From RHKX01 sp046330415 (GTDB lineage: Bacteria; Actinomycetota; Thermoleophilia; Solirubrobacterales; 70-9), in contig JAXLSW010000012.1 in NCBI GenBank assembly GCA_046330415.1, positions 1-64,000 of the forward strand: a stretch of 64,000 bases of DNA, given 5' to 3'. Positions 49,042 to 57,252 of the stretch are shown in pieces. Both the position numbers and the translations under genes were made by a program. The notes under the pieces were generated by a model that did no database searches, was not told the DNA's origin, and was given only the letters and a program-made list of their open reading frames with translations. Positions within the stretch are counted from its first letter, which is position 1; each line of letters opens with the position of its first letter.

Positions 49042-50445
49042 ATGAGGCGGCTCAGGGAGCTCTACGCGCGCTCTCGCCGGCTCCCCGTGCGCTTCCGCAT
49101 CGCGCTGGTCTCAGCCGCCCTGACGGCGGTCATCCTCATCGGCTTCGCGGCGGTCGTGGGCCGGCTCACCAGCAACCGGCTCCACAACGACTTCAAGGAC
49201 GACCTGCAGAGCAACGCGACCCGGATCGCAGGCCAGAACGGGCGCGGGCTCGGGCTCACCGACGACTCCGTGGTTCGGGTCGTCTACCAGACCGGCATCC
49301 CGGTGCCGGGCTTCGACTCCTCCCCGGTGGAGCTCGGCGCACCGCAGCCGGGAACCATCGTCCGCAGCGGTGACCTCGACGTCGCCGCCGCCCCGATCGT
49401 CTCCGCCAGCGACTCGATCCTCGGCACGGGCGCGCCCCGTTTCGTCCAGTACGCGCGGCCGGAGACGGTCGTCGACGACACCATCAACCGGCTCTGGCTC
49501 TTCCTCGGGGGCGGCGTCGCCATCGGCACCGTGCTGGCCGGGCTGGCCGGGATGGCGGTCGCGAACCGGGCGATGAGGCCGATCGCCGCCATGACCGCCG
49601 CCGCCCGCGACATCGCCGCCACGCGCGACCCGTCCAAGCGCATCCCCGAGCCGGAGAGCGACGACGAGGTCGCCGAGCTCGCGCGCACCTTCGACCAGAT
49701 GCTGCAGGAACTCGACGCCGCGCGCACCGAGACCGACGAGACGATCAAGCGCCAGCGCGAGTTCGTCGCCGACGCCTCCCACGAGCTGCGGACGCCGCTG
49801 ACCAGCATCCTCGCCAACCTCGAGCTGCTCGAGCACTCCGCCGCAGCCGACGCCGACGAGGACGACCTCGCCGCCGTCTCCTCCGCCCTGCGCAGCTCCA
49901 AACGCATGAACCGGCTCGTCGGGGACCTGCTGCTTCTCGCCCGCGCCGATGCAGGGCGGGCGGGGACGCGCTCGGAGTGCGACCTCGCGGCGATCGCCGA
50001 GGAGGCGCTCGAGGAGCTGCGGCCGATCGCCGACGGCCACGCGCTCGAATCGAGCCTCGACGGCGAGGCGCTGGTCCGCGGCAACGCCGACGAGTTGCAC
50101 CGCATGGTCCTCAACCTGCTCGAGAACGCCATCCGTCACACGCCGGAGGGAACCGCCGTGCGCCTCGAGGTCGGTTCCGCCGAAGGCCTCGCCCGGCTCG
50201 AGGTCAGCGACGACGGCCCCGGACTCCCGGAGGGCATGGAGGAGGAGATCTTCGGGCGGTTCGTCCGCGCCAAGGGCCCCGCCGACCGCTCGCAGCGCAG
50301 TGGCACCGGACTGGGGCTCGCGATCGTGCGCGCCGTTGCCCGTGGGCACGGAGGCGACGTCGAGGCGCACAACGACGACGGAGCCCACTTCACGGTCACC
50401 CTCCCGGCTGCCGAGAAGTTTGAGCGAACTATTGCCTCCGCTTGA
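49042..50445 (+). CDS. Sensor histidine kinase (HAMP, HisKA, HATPase)
   Basis: A 467-residue membrane kinase. TM1 (IALVSAALTAVILIGFAAVVG) and TM2 (LWLFLGGGVAIGTVLAGLAGMAVA, near 150-175) flank an extracellular sensing loop of about 110 residues. A HAMP linker (RPIAAMTAAARDIAATRDPSKRI) leads to the H-box DASHELRTPLTSILANLELLE, with the phospho-accepting His near residue 246. N-box LHRMVLNLLENAIRHT and G-boxes DDGPGLPEG and GTGLGLAIV complete the ATPase domain. The ATG at 49042 is chosen as the start next to the basic leader MRRLRELYARSRR. It pairs with the adjacent response regulator; the signal is unknown. Confidence 0.92.
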   Translation: MRRLRELYARSRRLPVRFRIALVSAALTAVILIGFAAVVGRLTSNRLHNDFKDDLQSNATRIAGQNGRGLGLTDDSVVRVVYQTGIPVPGFDSSPVELGAPQPGTIVRSGDLDVAAAPIVSASDSILGTGAPRFVQYARPETVVDDTINRLWLFLGGGVAIGTVLAGLAGMAVANRAMRPIAAMTAAARDIAATRDPSKRIPEPESDDEVAELARTFDQMLQELDAARTETDETIKRQREFVADASHELRTPLTSILANLELLEHSAAADADEDDLAAVSSALRSSKRMNRLVGDLLLLARADAGRAGTRSECDLAAIAEEALEELRPIADGHALESSLDGEALVRGNADELHRMVLNLLENAIRHTPEGTAVRLEVGSAEGLARLEVSDDGPGLPEGMEEEIFGRFVRAKGPADRSQRSGTGLGLAIVRAVARGHGGDVEAHNDDGAHFTVTLPAAEKFERTIASA

Positions 50446-50462
50446 GTTCCCGTTTAGAAGAC

Positions 50463-50602
50463 GGATGCAGACTGCACCGCGGACGAGACAAGAACCGTCA
50501 CCTGACCTCCCCCAAGTTCGGTCGGTGACGGGACAAAATTGGCCCAGCCTGAGCCAATTCGGCCCGCCGGACTCCCCTCCCTGGTCCGGCGGGCCTCTTT
50601 TT
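50463..50602 (+). ncRNA. Candidate structured RNA or 3' UTR with three consecutive hairpins
   Basis: Downstream of the kinase gene three hairpins follow in about 100 nt: 50495-50531 (CCGTCACC/GGTGACGG extended by GACC/GGTC across one bulge), 50537-50559 (AATTGGC/GCCAATT, 9-nt loop) and the terminator stem at 50562-50594. A possible promoter (TTGCCT, 17 bp, TAGAAG) overlaps the end of the kinase gene and would start transcription near 50463-50475. It could be an independent small RNA or the structured 3' end of the two-component operon. No known RNA family was recognised. Confidence 0.4.
50562..50602 (+). terminator. Strong intrinsic terminator
   Basis: A perfect 11-bp stem GCCCGCCGGAC (50562-50572)/GTCCGGCGGGC (50584-50594) with an 11-nt loop is followed by CTCTTTTT ending at 50602. 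This is the clearest rho-independent terminator in the window and ends transcription from the response regulator/kinase pair or from the small RNA candidate. Confidence 0.85.
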
Positions 50603-50644
50603 GTCGGCGTGCGGGGCCGCCTGGCCGCGTCATCACCCCGCTTG

Positions 50645-50742
50645 TGGCCTGGCGGCCACGGCGCGGGGCTCTTCCTTGCCAGACGGGCCCGCACGCTCGA
50701 CAAAATGGCCTGCGGCCACTTCGCCTCCCTCTTCCTTGCCAG
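50645..50742. repeat. Degenerate ~60-bp tandem repeat between terminator and DUF445 gene
   Basis: Two units share TGGCCTG(G)CGGCCAC (50645-50659 and 50706-50719) and CTCTTCCTTGCCAG (50669-50682 and 50729-50742), offset by about 60 bp. GACAAAAT-GGCC precedes the second unit and a related GACAAAATTGGCC occurs at 50533, so the array may derive from the hairpin region upstream. No coding capacity is evident in 50603-50836. Confidence 0.5.
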
Positions 50743-50836
50743 CCGGACTCCCAGCCTCGCGAAAACCCTCAGCTCGTCGCTTCGCGACATCGCTTCGGTG
50801 ACTACCGCTGAGTAGGCTGCCTCGCAGGGAGGGAAC

Positions 50837-52114
50837 TTGGAATCTTCGGCGCTGATCGGGCTGCTCACCGTGCCCCTGTTCACGGGAGCCATCGGGTACG
50901 TGACCAACTGGTCGGGCGTCTGGATGCTCTTCTACCCGGTGCAGTTCCGGGGGATCAGGATCCCGGGGCTGGCGCCGTTGTCGCGCTTCCTCCCGCGCCG
51001 CGTCCGGCAGGTTCCGATCGGGCTCACCCGCGGCGGCTTCGGGTGGCAGGGCATCGTGCCCTCACGGGCGGCGAAAATGGGGTCGATCTCGGTCGACAAG
51101 GGGATCGCGAAGCTCGGGAGCCCGAAGGAGTTCTACGAGTCCCTCGATCCCGACGCGATCGCCGAGCACATCGTCGAGTCCTCCCGCGACGACATCCGCG
51201 AGCTGGTCGAGCGGACGCTCCAACGCGAGCATCCCGGCCTCTGGAACGACCTCCCCCCTCGAGTGCGCGAGACGGTTCACGCTCGGGTCCAGGAGCAGCT
51301 CCCCGACGTCGTCAGGTCGGTCACAGACGGGATCGGCCGCGACATCGACCACCTCATGGACGTCAAGCTGATGGTGATCCGCCGCATGGAGGAGCGCCCG
51401 GAGCTCGCGAACCGGGTCTTCCTCGAGATCGGTCGCAAGGAGCTGAAGTTCATCGTCAACTTCGGGTTCTGGTTCGGGCTCCTGCTCGGGATCCCGACGG
51501 CGATCGTCACCGAGCTCCTGTTCCACCAGTGGTGGCTGCTGCCGATCGCCGGTGTGCTGATCGGCTACGCGACCAACCTCGTCGCGATCCAGATGATCTT
51601 CGAGCCGGTCGAGGAGCGCCGCTACGGGCCGTTCCGCTTCCAGGGGCTGTTCCTGCGCCGCCAACCCGAGGTCGCGGGGATCTACTCGAAGGTGATCTCC
51701 GAGGACATCCTCAACCTGACGAACCTCGGCGAGGAGCTCCTGCACGGCCGCCAGTCCGACCGCACGCGGAAGCTGATCGTCACCTCGCTGCGCCCCGCGA
51801 TCGACCGCGCCACCGGCTACGCCCAGGTCGCTGTGCGAGTCGCGGTCGGCACCGACCGCTACGACACGATCCGCGAGAGCGTCGCCACCGAGGCCGTCGG
51901 CTACACGATGACCCCGCTTTCGGACCCCGACTTCAACGAGGAGCAGAGCGCCGCGATCGAGGAGCTGATCACCGTGCGGATGAAGGAGATGTCGGCGACG
52001 GACTTCTCCGAGATGCTGCGCACCGTGATCAGGGAGGACGAGTGGCTGCTCTATCTGCACGGCGCGGTGCTCGGCTTCGCCGGCGGCCTCCTGCACCTCG
52101 CGATCTTCGGCTGA
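50837..52114 (+). CDS. DUF445 family membrane protein
   Basis: A 425-residue membrane protein. The N-terminal helix LIGLLTVPLFTGAIGYVTNWSGVWMLFYPV is typical of DUF445, with the GYxTNW element repeated later as LIGYATNLVAIQMIFEPVEER. The middle is a long charged helical region with DLPPRVRETVHARVQEQLPDVVRSV. Hydrophobic helices FIVNFGFWFGLLLGIPTAIVTELLF and the C-terminal LHGAVLGFAGGLLHLAIFG complete it. Function is unknown; related proteins are envelope-associated. The TTG at 50837 has GGAGGG close upstream. The last 54 bp are duplicated at 54006-54059 within the 270-bp direct repeat. Confidence 0.8.
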   Translation: MESSALIGLLTVPLFTGAIGYVTNWSGVWMLFYPVQFRGIRIPGLAPLSRFLPRRVRQVPIGLTRGGFGWQGIVPSRAAKMGSISVDKGIAKLGSPKEFYESLDPDAIAEHIVESSRDDIRELVERTLQREHPGLWNDLPPRVRETVHARVQEQLPDVVRSVTDGIGRDIDHLMDVKLMVIRRMEERPELANRVFLEIGRKELKFIVNFGFWFGLLLGIPTAIVTELLFHQWWLLPIAGVLIGYATNLVAIQMIFEPVEERRYGPFRFQGLFLRRQPEVAGIYSKVISEDILNLTNLGEELLHGRQSDRTRKLIVTSLRPAIDRATGYAQVAVRVAVGTDRYDTIRESVATEAVGYTMTPLSDPDFNEEQSAAIEELITVRMKEMSATDFSEMLRTVIREDEWLLYLHGAVLGFAGGLLHLAIFG

Positions 52115-52329
52115 GGCTCGGCGCTGAGCCCGCCCGGATCGCTCAACCGCGCATCCGGCGGCGCATGACCGCCATCAGGGCGGCCGCGGAGGCCGCGCCG
52201 AGAGCCGCTCCGACGGCGACCTCCCTCCCCCGCCCCTCGCGCCCCTGGCGACGCAACTGGCGCATTCCGGCGATCCCGAGCGGGAGGAACAGAGCGGCCG
52301 CGGTGAGCGAGCCCGGGTTGTAGGTGCGG
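52060..52329. repeat. Left copy of a ~270-bp near-identical direct repeat
   Basis: This segment, covering the DUF445 3' end and the 3' end of an HXXEE-type gene, is repeated almost exactly at 54005-54277. The copies differ by a 3-nt indel (cgcccctgg versus cgccgctcctgg) and a few substitutions. The two copies have the same orientation and their starts are 1945 bp apart. Confidence 0.92.
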
Positions 52330-52380
52330 CCACGCGCCGCCTTGGCGAAACGCAGACCGGCATTGGCCGCGTCTATTCGT
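52143..52380 (-). pseudogene. Truncated HXXEE-domain gene (3' fragment)
   Basis: The frame encodes NAGLRFAKAARGRTYNPGSLTAAALF ... MAVMRRRMRG, the last ~75 residues of the HXXEE protein that is complete at 54088-54669. The conserved N-terminal half, including the H-x-x-E-E motif, is missing, and the upstream frame to 52616 is unrelated Arg-rich sequence. Left of the near-identical part, about 17 residues remain recognisably similar at protein level but differ at DNA level. The fragment may therefore come from a diverged homologue. Confidence 0.75.
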
Positions 52381-52509
52381 CGCACCGAGCACGACTGCCT
52401 CCCGCGGCCGCTCGCTCGGATCCGGCAGGTGGTCGGCAACTTTCTCGGATCGAGCCGAGGAGCTCTCTTCGCAGCTCGCCCATCATCCTCTGCCTCGCCG
52501 TTCCCTTGA

Positions 52510-52938
52510 CGTGGGCCACCCTTTCGCGGAGGCGAACTTCCAGCTGCGCTACCCGTTCGCCCGCGGGCGGCGGCTCGGGACGGCAACGGTCCGCAGTTCT
52601 TTCCCGCTGATCTCATCGATTTCTACGGGGTGGATTATTTCCCCGGTCCCGGTGGGTCGGACTACTCTGTGGACACGATGCAGGCGCATGTCAACCAGCT
52701 CCGGGCGGCGGTTGGCAACAACATCTACTTCACCGAACTCGGCAGCAAGGCGGAAGCAGGGGATGGCGCTCCGCCGGTCAGCTCGACGACGCAGAAGGCC
52801 GCGATTCAATCCGTGATCGAGCGGTTTGGAGGAACCGTGAATGGCTACTGGATCTGGAACAAGCTGACCAAGAAGACGAAGCAGGATCGCTTCTCAATCC
52901 GTGGGCCGGCGCGGAAGTACCTTGAGGACACGTTCTGA
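52510..52938 (+). pseudogene. 5'-truncated glycoside-hydrolase-like fragment
   Basis: The frame is open from just after a TGA at 52507-52509 and reads ...NGPQFFPADLIDFYGVDYFPGPGGSDYS, VNQLRAAVGNNIYFTELGSKAEAGD, then IERFGGTVNGYWIWNKLTKKTKQDRFSIRGPARKYLEDTF. The YFTELGSK and GYWIWN elements resemble the C-terminal part of a (beta/alpha)8 cellulase-like glycosidase, with the Glu a possible nucleophile. No proper start, signal peptide or N-terminal barrel strands are present (the first usable start is GTG at 52630), so it is probably a remnant. It lies inside the repeat-flanked islet. Confidence 0.6.
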
Positions 52939-52939
52939 T

Positions 52940-53875
52940 ATGCGAGGGTCTCTCCTGATCGTGGCCGTCGCTGGAGTTTGCGCGATCATCGTCGGCCCGG
53001 CGCGAGCCGAGTCGCCTTCCCCCAAGCCTCTTGGCCCAGCACTCGGCCCTGCGGACCTCGCTCGCGCCACGGTGGTTGGCCACGGAGATCGGATCGTTGC
53101 TTACCTGAGGAGACCAGGTCGCCTCGTTGTCCGCGACACGAGGCGATCGGAATCGCGAACGATCGCTATTCAGCCAAGCTGTCGAGCCAGCGATGCGTCC
53201 GACGACGAGGTACTGCTCCAATGCGGGTCGAAATCTGATCGATCTACGCGGATCTTGGATCTGAGGCGCGATCGCACCCGTACCGTTGAGAACGCAGGTT
53301 CACTCCGCTACGTGCGTCTAGGACGCCGGTGGCTCGAGGGCTATCGGTGCTTGAGCGATCCTGAGGGTGGGACGCAAACCCTGTGCAGAGTGGTCTACCT
53401 GAGTCGCGATTCTGGAGAGGTGGTGAACGGGCTAGAGACGAACTACCGCCTGAACGGACGCAGGCTGAGGCCTCCCATCCTTCCGCCACGCTCTCTCACG
53501 CCCGACTCAGACGGGGTCCTCGCATACACGCCCCCAATCGCAGCGGTTCGTGACTTTTCCGCGAACGAAGAGCTTCTGCTGCTTCAACCAGGTAAGAAGC
53601 CGGTGACATTGAGCCCGCCAGCGGGCGGTTTTCCAGGAGAGGCGGGGCTCGAACTAACTCGCAACTTCTTCGTTTGGCGGCCTTCCGACGGTCTCTCCAC
53701 CCGTGCATTCGCTTACTCAATCGATGATCGACACCGCTTCAGCTGGAAGTTCGCTGAGCCGGTCCGTGCTTCGCTCACATCCTCGGAGATCGTGTTCGCC
53801 ACAGGAGACTATGGCTCGCCACGCCGTCGCATCTTTTTCGTTTCCCTGCGAGATCTTCTCGAGGAACGGCGCTAA
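52940..53875 (+). CDS. Secreted protein of unknown function in the islet
   Basis: A 311-residue protein with a signal peptide (LLIVAVAGVCAIIVGPARA). The rest is beta-rich with alternating hydrophobic strands (RIVAYLRRPGRLVVRDTRRSESRTIAIQ, EVLLQCGSKSDRSTRILDLRRDRTRTVE, LRYVRLGRRWLEGYRC) suggestive of a beta-propeller-like fold. Three to four cysteines may form disulfides. No catalytic motif is recognised. Its ATG is 2 bp after the stop of the glycosidase fragment, so the two were probably an operon. Its base composition looks less GC-rich than neighbouring genes, consistent with recent acquisition. It lies between the two copies of the 270-bp repeat. Confidence 0.65.
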   Translation: MRGSLLIVAVAGVCAIIVGPARAESPSPKPLGPALGPADLARATVVGHGDRIVAYLRRPGRLVVRDTRRSESRTIAIQPSCRASDASDDEVLLQCGSKSDRSTRILDLRRDRTRTVENAGSLRYVRLGRRWLEGYRCLSDPEGGTQTLCRVVYLSRDSGEVVNGLETNYRLNGRRLRPPILPPRSLTPDSDGVLAYTPPIAAVRDFSANEELLLLQPGKKPVTLSPPAGGFPGEAGLELTRNFFVWRPSDGLSTRAFAYSIDDRHRFSWKFAEPVRASLTSSEIVFATGDYGSPRRRIFFVSLRDLLEERR

Positions 53876-54004
53876 CTCGGCGCCTGGTGAAGCGCGCAGA
53901 AGAGGCCGCTCTCGAGCGCGTGATCTGATCACCCCGATGTCCCGCGCGACCACTCGGCCGCCGCCCCGATAGGACGAGCTCCTCCGCACCCGGCCGGTGA
54001 GCGA

Positions 54005-54277
54005 CGGCGCGGTGCTCGGCTTCGCCGGCGGCCTCCTGCACCTCGCGATCTTCGGCTGAGGCTCGGCGCTGAGCCCGCCCGGATCGCTCAACCGCGCATC
54101 CGGCGGCGCATGACCGCCATCAGGGCGGCCGCGGAGGCCGCGCCGAGAGCCGCTCCGACGGCGACCTCCCTCCCCCTCCCCTCGCGCCGCTCCTGGCGAC
54201 GCAACTGGCGCATTCCGGCGATCCCGAGCGGGAGGAACAGAGCGGCCGCGGTGAGCGAGCCCGGGTTGTATGTGCGG
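54005..54277. repeat. Right copy of the ~270-bp direct repeat
   Basis: Near-identical partner of 52060-52329. It carries a 54-bp orphan of the DUF445 3' end (54006-54059) joined to the intact HXXEE gene. Immediately left, 53876-54004 shows no gene. Together the copies bracket a 1675-bp segment. Confidence 0.92.
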
Positions 54278-54669
54278 GTCCTGGCGACCTCCGCGAGGTG
54301 CAGCCCGGAGTTGCCGAGGAGCATCGCCAGCTGCGCGGAGGCGATCCCTGGGCGTGACTCGCCGCCTGCGCCGGCCGCCAATGCGACGACCCAGCCCATC
54401 CCCACGTTGATGATCAGTCCGTCGCGACGCGTGATCGGATACTCGTCCTCGCCCGAGCCCATCACCTCGCGGTTGAACCAGGGCAGGAACCCGCCCGGCC
54501 AGACCCACTCCTCGGTCTGGTGCAGGAGCAGGGCCGGAAGCGGCAGCCACCTGACCCAGGCGCCGTCGGCGAGGAAGGTCTCGCGCCGCGCGAGCACCAG
54601 CGCGCTCGCGGGCCCGGCGGTCGCCGCTGAAACAAGGGGCCAGTGCCCGTGACGGTCGGGAAGCGCCAC
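54088..54669 (-). CDS. HXXEE domain membrane protein
   Basis: A 193-residue membrane protein. The family motif is in LLLHQTEEWVWPGGFLPWFN (H-Q-T-E-E, about residues 49-53), followed by a GEDEYPITRRDGLIINVG motif. Hydrophobic helices include MGWVVALAAGA and SLTAAALFLPLGIAGM, and the C-terminus is AVGAALGAASAAALMAVMRRRMRG. The pattern of conserved His and Glu in membrane helices suggests a metal-dependent enzyme, but the family has no established function. Its 3' end lies in the 270-bp direct repeat, and a truncated copy occurs at 52143-52380. It is 13 bp downstream of rnj on the same strand. Confidence 0.8.
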   Translation of the reverse strand: MALPDRHGHWPLVSAATAGPASALVLARRETFLADGAWVRWLPLPALLLHQTEEWVWPGGFLPWFNREVMGSGEDEYPITRRDGLIINVGMGWVVALAAGAGGESRPGIASAQLAMLLGNSGLHLAEVARTRTYNPGSLTAAALFLPLGIAGMRQLRRQERREGRGREVAVGAALGAASAAALMAVMRRRMRG

Positions 54670-54682
54670 GGCCGCCGGAGCT

Positions 54683-56353
54683 TCAGACCTCGACTACCAC
54701 CGGCAGGACCATCGGGCGCCGCCGCAGGCGCTTGTCGATCAGCTTGGCGACGACGTCGTGGACGTCCTTGCGGATCAGCGCCGGCTCGCGGACCTTCCCG
54801 TCGAGGGCGTCCTCGACAGCCTCCTCGACGGCGTCGGCGAGCTCCTCGAGCAGGCGCTCGGAATCCTCGTCGTCGCTGAAGGGGACGCCCCGGAAGGCGA
54901 TCTCGGGGTCGGCGGCGATCTCGGAGTCCTCGAAGGAGACAGTGACCGCGACGATCACGACCCCGTCGGCGGACAGGGTGCGGCGATCCCGCAGCGCCGC
55001 GTCGTCGGGCTCACCGAGCTCGAGGCCGTCGACGAAGATCATCCCCGCGCCGACGTCGTCGCCGAGCCTGGCGTTGCCCGCCGTGATCTCGAGCGGCACC
55101 CCGTTGCGGGACTGGAAGATCCGATCCGAGGGGATCCCGACCGCCTCGGCGAGGCCCGCGTGCAGTCGCAGGCGCTTGTAGTCGCCGTGCATCGGCATCA
55201 CGTACTTGGGCCGGGTCAGGTTGAGCATCAGCTTCATGTCCTCCTGATAGCCGTGACCGGAGGCGTGGATCGGGGCGTCGGCGGCGGTGATCACCCGCGC
55301 GCCGATCTCGAAGATGCGGTCGATCGTCTCGTTGACTGACCGCTCGTTGCCGGGGACCGGCGTGGCGCTGAAGACGACGGTGTCGCCGGAGTGGAGCTCG
55401 ACATCGCGGTGGTCGCCGTGCGCCATCCGCCGCAGCGCCGAGAGGGGCTCGCCCTGGCTGCCGGTCGAGATCGCGATCACCTCCTCGTCCGGGAAGTCCT
55501 CGATCTCGCGCGGCTGGATGAGGATGCCCTCCGGGGCGCTCGCGAGGCCGAGGTTGGAGGCGATGTTGAAGTTCTTGCGCATCGAACGCCCGACCAGCGC
55601 CACCTTGCGGCCGAGCTTCTCGGCGGCGTCGACGACCTGCTGCACGCGGTGCACGTTCGAGGCGAAGCAGGTGACGATGATCCGCCCCTCCGCGCGCGAG
55701 AACGTCTCCAGCAGCGCCGGGCCCACGCTCGACTCCGATGTCGCCACGCCGGGGCGATCGGCGTTCGTCGAGTCGCCGCAGAGGCAGAGCAGCCCCTCCG
55801 CGCCGAGCTCGGCGAGCCGCGCGAAGTCGGCCGGCTGGCCGTCGACGGGGGTCTGGTCGAACTTGTAGTCGCCGGTCAGCAGGATCGGCCCGAGATCGGT
55901 GTGGATCGCCACCGCGCAGGCGTCGGGGATGGAGTGCGACATGTGGATCATCTCGATCCCGAAGGGCCCGGCTTTCTCGATCGTGCCCGGGCTGAGGTCG
56001 CGCAGCGGGACGTCGCGGAGCTTGTGCTCCTCCAGCTTGGAGCGGACCATGCCGATCGTCAGGCGCCCCCCGTAGATGGCGGGCGGGATGCCGATCTCGC
56101 GGAGCACGTAGGGCAGGGCCCCGACGTGGTCCTCGTGGCCGTGGGTGAGGACGATCGCCTCGATGTCGTCGAGCCGGTCCCGCAGGTAGGAGAAATCGGG
56201 AAGCACGAGGTCGATCCCGAGCATCTCGGCCGTCGGGAACATCAGGCCGGTGTCGACGACGACGATCCGCCCGTCGAGCTCGACGACGGTCATGTTCTTG
56301 CCGATCTCGCCGAGCCCGCCGAGCGGCAGGATCCGTAGCTGCGGGGTGCTCAC
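54683..56353 (-). CDS. rnj: Ribonuclease J
   Basis: A 556-residue metallo-beta-lactamase/beta-CASP RNase. LPLGGLGEIGKNMTVVE opens the domain. The metal motif THGHEDHVGALPYVL (His71, His73, Asp75, His76) and LTGDYKFD follow. The beta-CASP insert includes IVTCFASNVHRVQQVVDAAEKLGRKVALVGRSM, and ISTGSQGEPLSALRRMA, VFSATPVPGNE, HASGHGYQEDMKLML and MPMHGDYKRLRLHAGLA complete the family pattern. It has 5'-3' exo- and endonuclease activity in mRNA decay and rRNA maturation. Its ATG overlaps the dapA stop by 4 nt; dapA-rnj adjacency is common in Gram-positives. Confidence 0.95.
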   Translation of the reverse strand: MSTPQLRILPLGGLGEIGKNMTVVELDGRIVVVDTGLMFPTAEMLGIDLVLPDFSYLRDRLDDIEAIVLTHGHEDHVGALPYVLREIGIPPAIYGGRLTIGMVRSKLEEHKLRDVPLRDLSPGTIEKAGPFGIEMIHMSHSIPDACAVAIHTDLGPILLTGDYKFDQTPVDGQPADFARLAELGAEGLLCLCGDSTNADRPGVATSESSVGPALLETFSRAEGRIIVTCFASNVHRVQQVVDAAEKLGRKVALVGRSMRKNFNIASNLGLASAPEGILIQPREIEDFPDEEVIAISTGSQGEPLSALRRMAHGDHRDVELHSGDTVVFSATPVPGNERSVNETIDRIFEIGARVITAADAPIHASGHGYQEDMKLMLNLTRPKYVMPMHGDYKRLRLHAGLAEAVGIPSDRIFQSRNGVPLEITAGNARLGDDVGAGMIFVDGLELGEPDDAALRDRRTLSADGVVIVAVTVSFEDSEIAADPEIAFRGVPFSDDEDSERLLEELADAVEEAVEDALDGKVREPALIRKDVHDVVAKLIDKRLRRRPMVLPVVVEV

Positions 56354-57231
56354 GAGGCCTTCACCTCGAGTCCGAGCCCCTCGAGTGCGCTGCGGAGGAC
56401 GGCGCGCTGCGCCTCGTCGCAGGGGACCATCGGCAGCCGCAGCCGCCCCGAGCAGATGCCGAGCATCTCGAGTGCCGCCTTGAGCGGCATCGGGTTGGTC
56501 GTGATCCCGAGCGCCGCGTAGAGATCCTGTAGGGAGACGTCGATCTCTCGCGCGCGCTCCGGCTCTCCGGCGGCCACCAGATCTCGCATCTCAGCCATCT
56601 GCGGACCGACGATATGCGAGGCGACCAGGATCCCGCCGGCGAGGCCGAGCTCGAGGGCGCGCAGGTAGATGTCGTCGTTGCCGGCGAGGACGCCGAGGCC
56701 CTCGATCGGCTCGAGCTCGTCGCTGTTGGCCTGCTTGACGGCGACGACGTTCCCGATCGACCCGAGCTCCGCGAGCTCATCCGGGGAGACGTTGATGACC
56801 GTGCGCGAGGGGATGTTGTAGAGGACGATCGGCTTCTCGGTCGCGGCCGCCACGGCCTCGACGTGAGCCCTCATCCCGGCGGCGTTCGGCTTGTTGTAGT
56901 AGGGCGTGACGACCAGCATCGCGTCAGCTCCCGCATCATCGGCCAGCCTGGTCAGGTTGACCGAGTGGCGGGTGTCGTTGGTGCCGCTGCCGCAGATCAG
57001 CAGGACGTCGTCGCCGACCGCGGCGCGGACGGTACGCAGGAGCGCGATCTGCTCCTCGTCGTCCAGCGTCGCCGCCTCGCCGCTGCTGCCGGCGACCACG
57101 AGCCCGTCGGAGCCGTGCTCGAGCAGGTAGGTGGCCAGATCGCCCGCCGCGGCGTGATCGACCCCACCGTCGGGGTCGAAGGGAGTGGCCATCGCCGTGA
57201 GGACCCCTCCGATCTCGGTCGTATCGCTCAT
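56350..57231 (-). CDS. dapA: 4-hydroxy-tetrahydrodipicolinate synthase
   Basis: A 293-residue (beta/alpha)8 class I aldolase condensing pyruvate and aspartate semialdehyde, the first committed step to diaminopimelate and lysine. GGVLTAMATPFDPDGGVD, GSSGEAATLDDEE (Thr-Thr/Ser pyruvate site), VVTPYYNKPNAAGM, Tyr138 in LYNIPSRT and the Schiff-base Lys166 in VVAVKQAN are all intact. The length is normal. It is followed by rnj with a 4-nt overlap and separated from dapB by an amidase gene. Confidence 0.94.
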   Translation of the reverse strand: MSDTTEIGGVLTAMATPFDPDGGVDHAAAGDLATYLLEHGSDGLVVAGSSGEAATLDDEEQIALLRTVRAAVGDDVLLICGSGTNDTRHSVNLTRLADDAGADAMLVVTPYYNKPNAAGMRAHVEAVAAATEKPIVLYNIPSRTVINVSPDELAELGSIGNVVAVKQANSDELEPIEGLGVLAGNDDIYLRALELGLAGGILVASHIVGPQMAEMRDLVAAGEPERAREIDVSLQDLYAALGITTNPMPLKAALEMLGICSGRLRLPMVPCDEAQRAVLRSALEGLGLEVKAS

Positions 57232-57252
57232 GCGGGTGAGGTTATCCCCCGC

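Noticed and set aside
45702..49043. 1113-codon frame extending ftsK
   Set aside because: The part beyond 48245 is antisense to the response regulator and has no FtsK features; a good ribosome binding site precedes 48245.
52143..52616. Full-length second HXXEE gene
   Set aside because: Only the C-terminal third matches the intact homologue; the rest of the frame is unrelated Arg-rich sequence, so it is a remnant.
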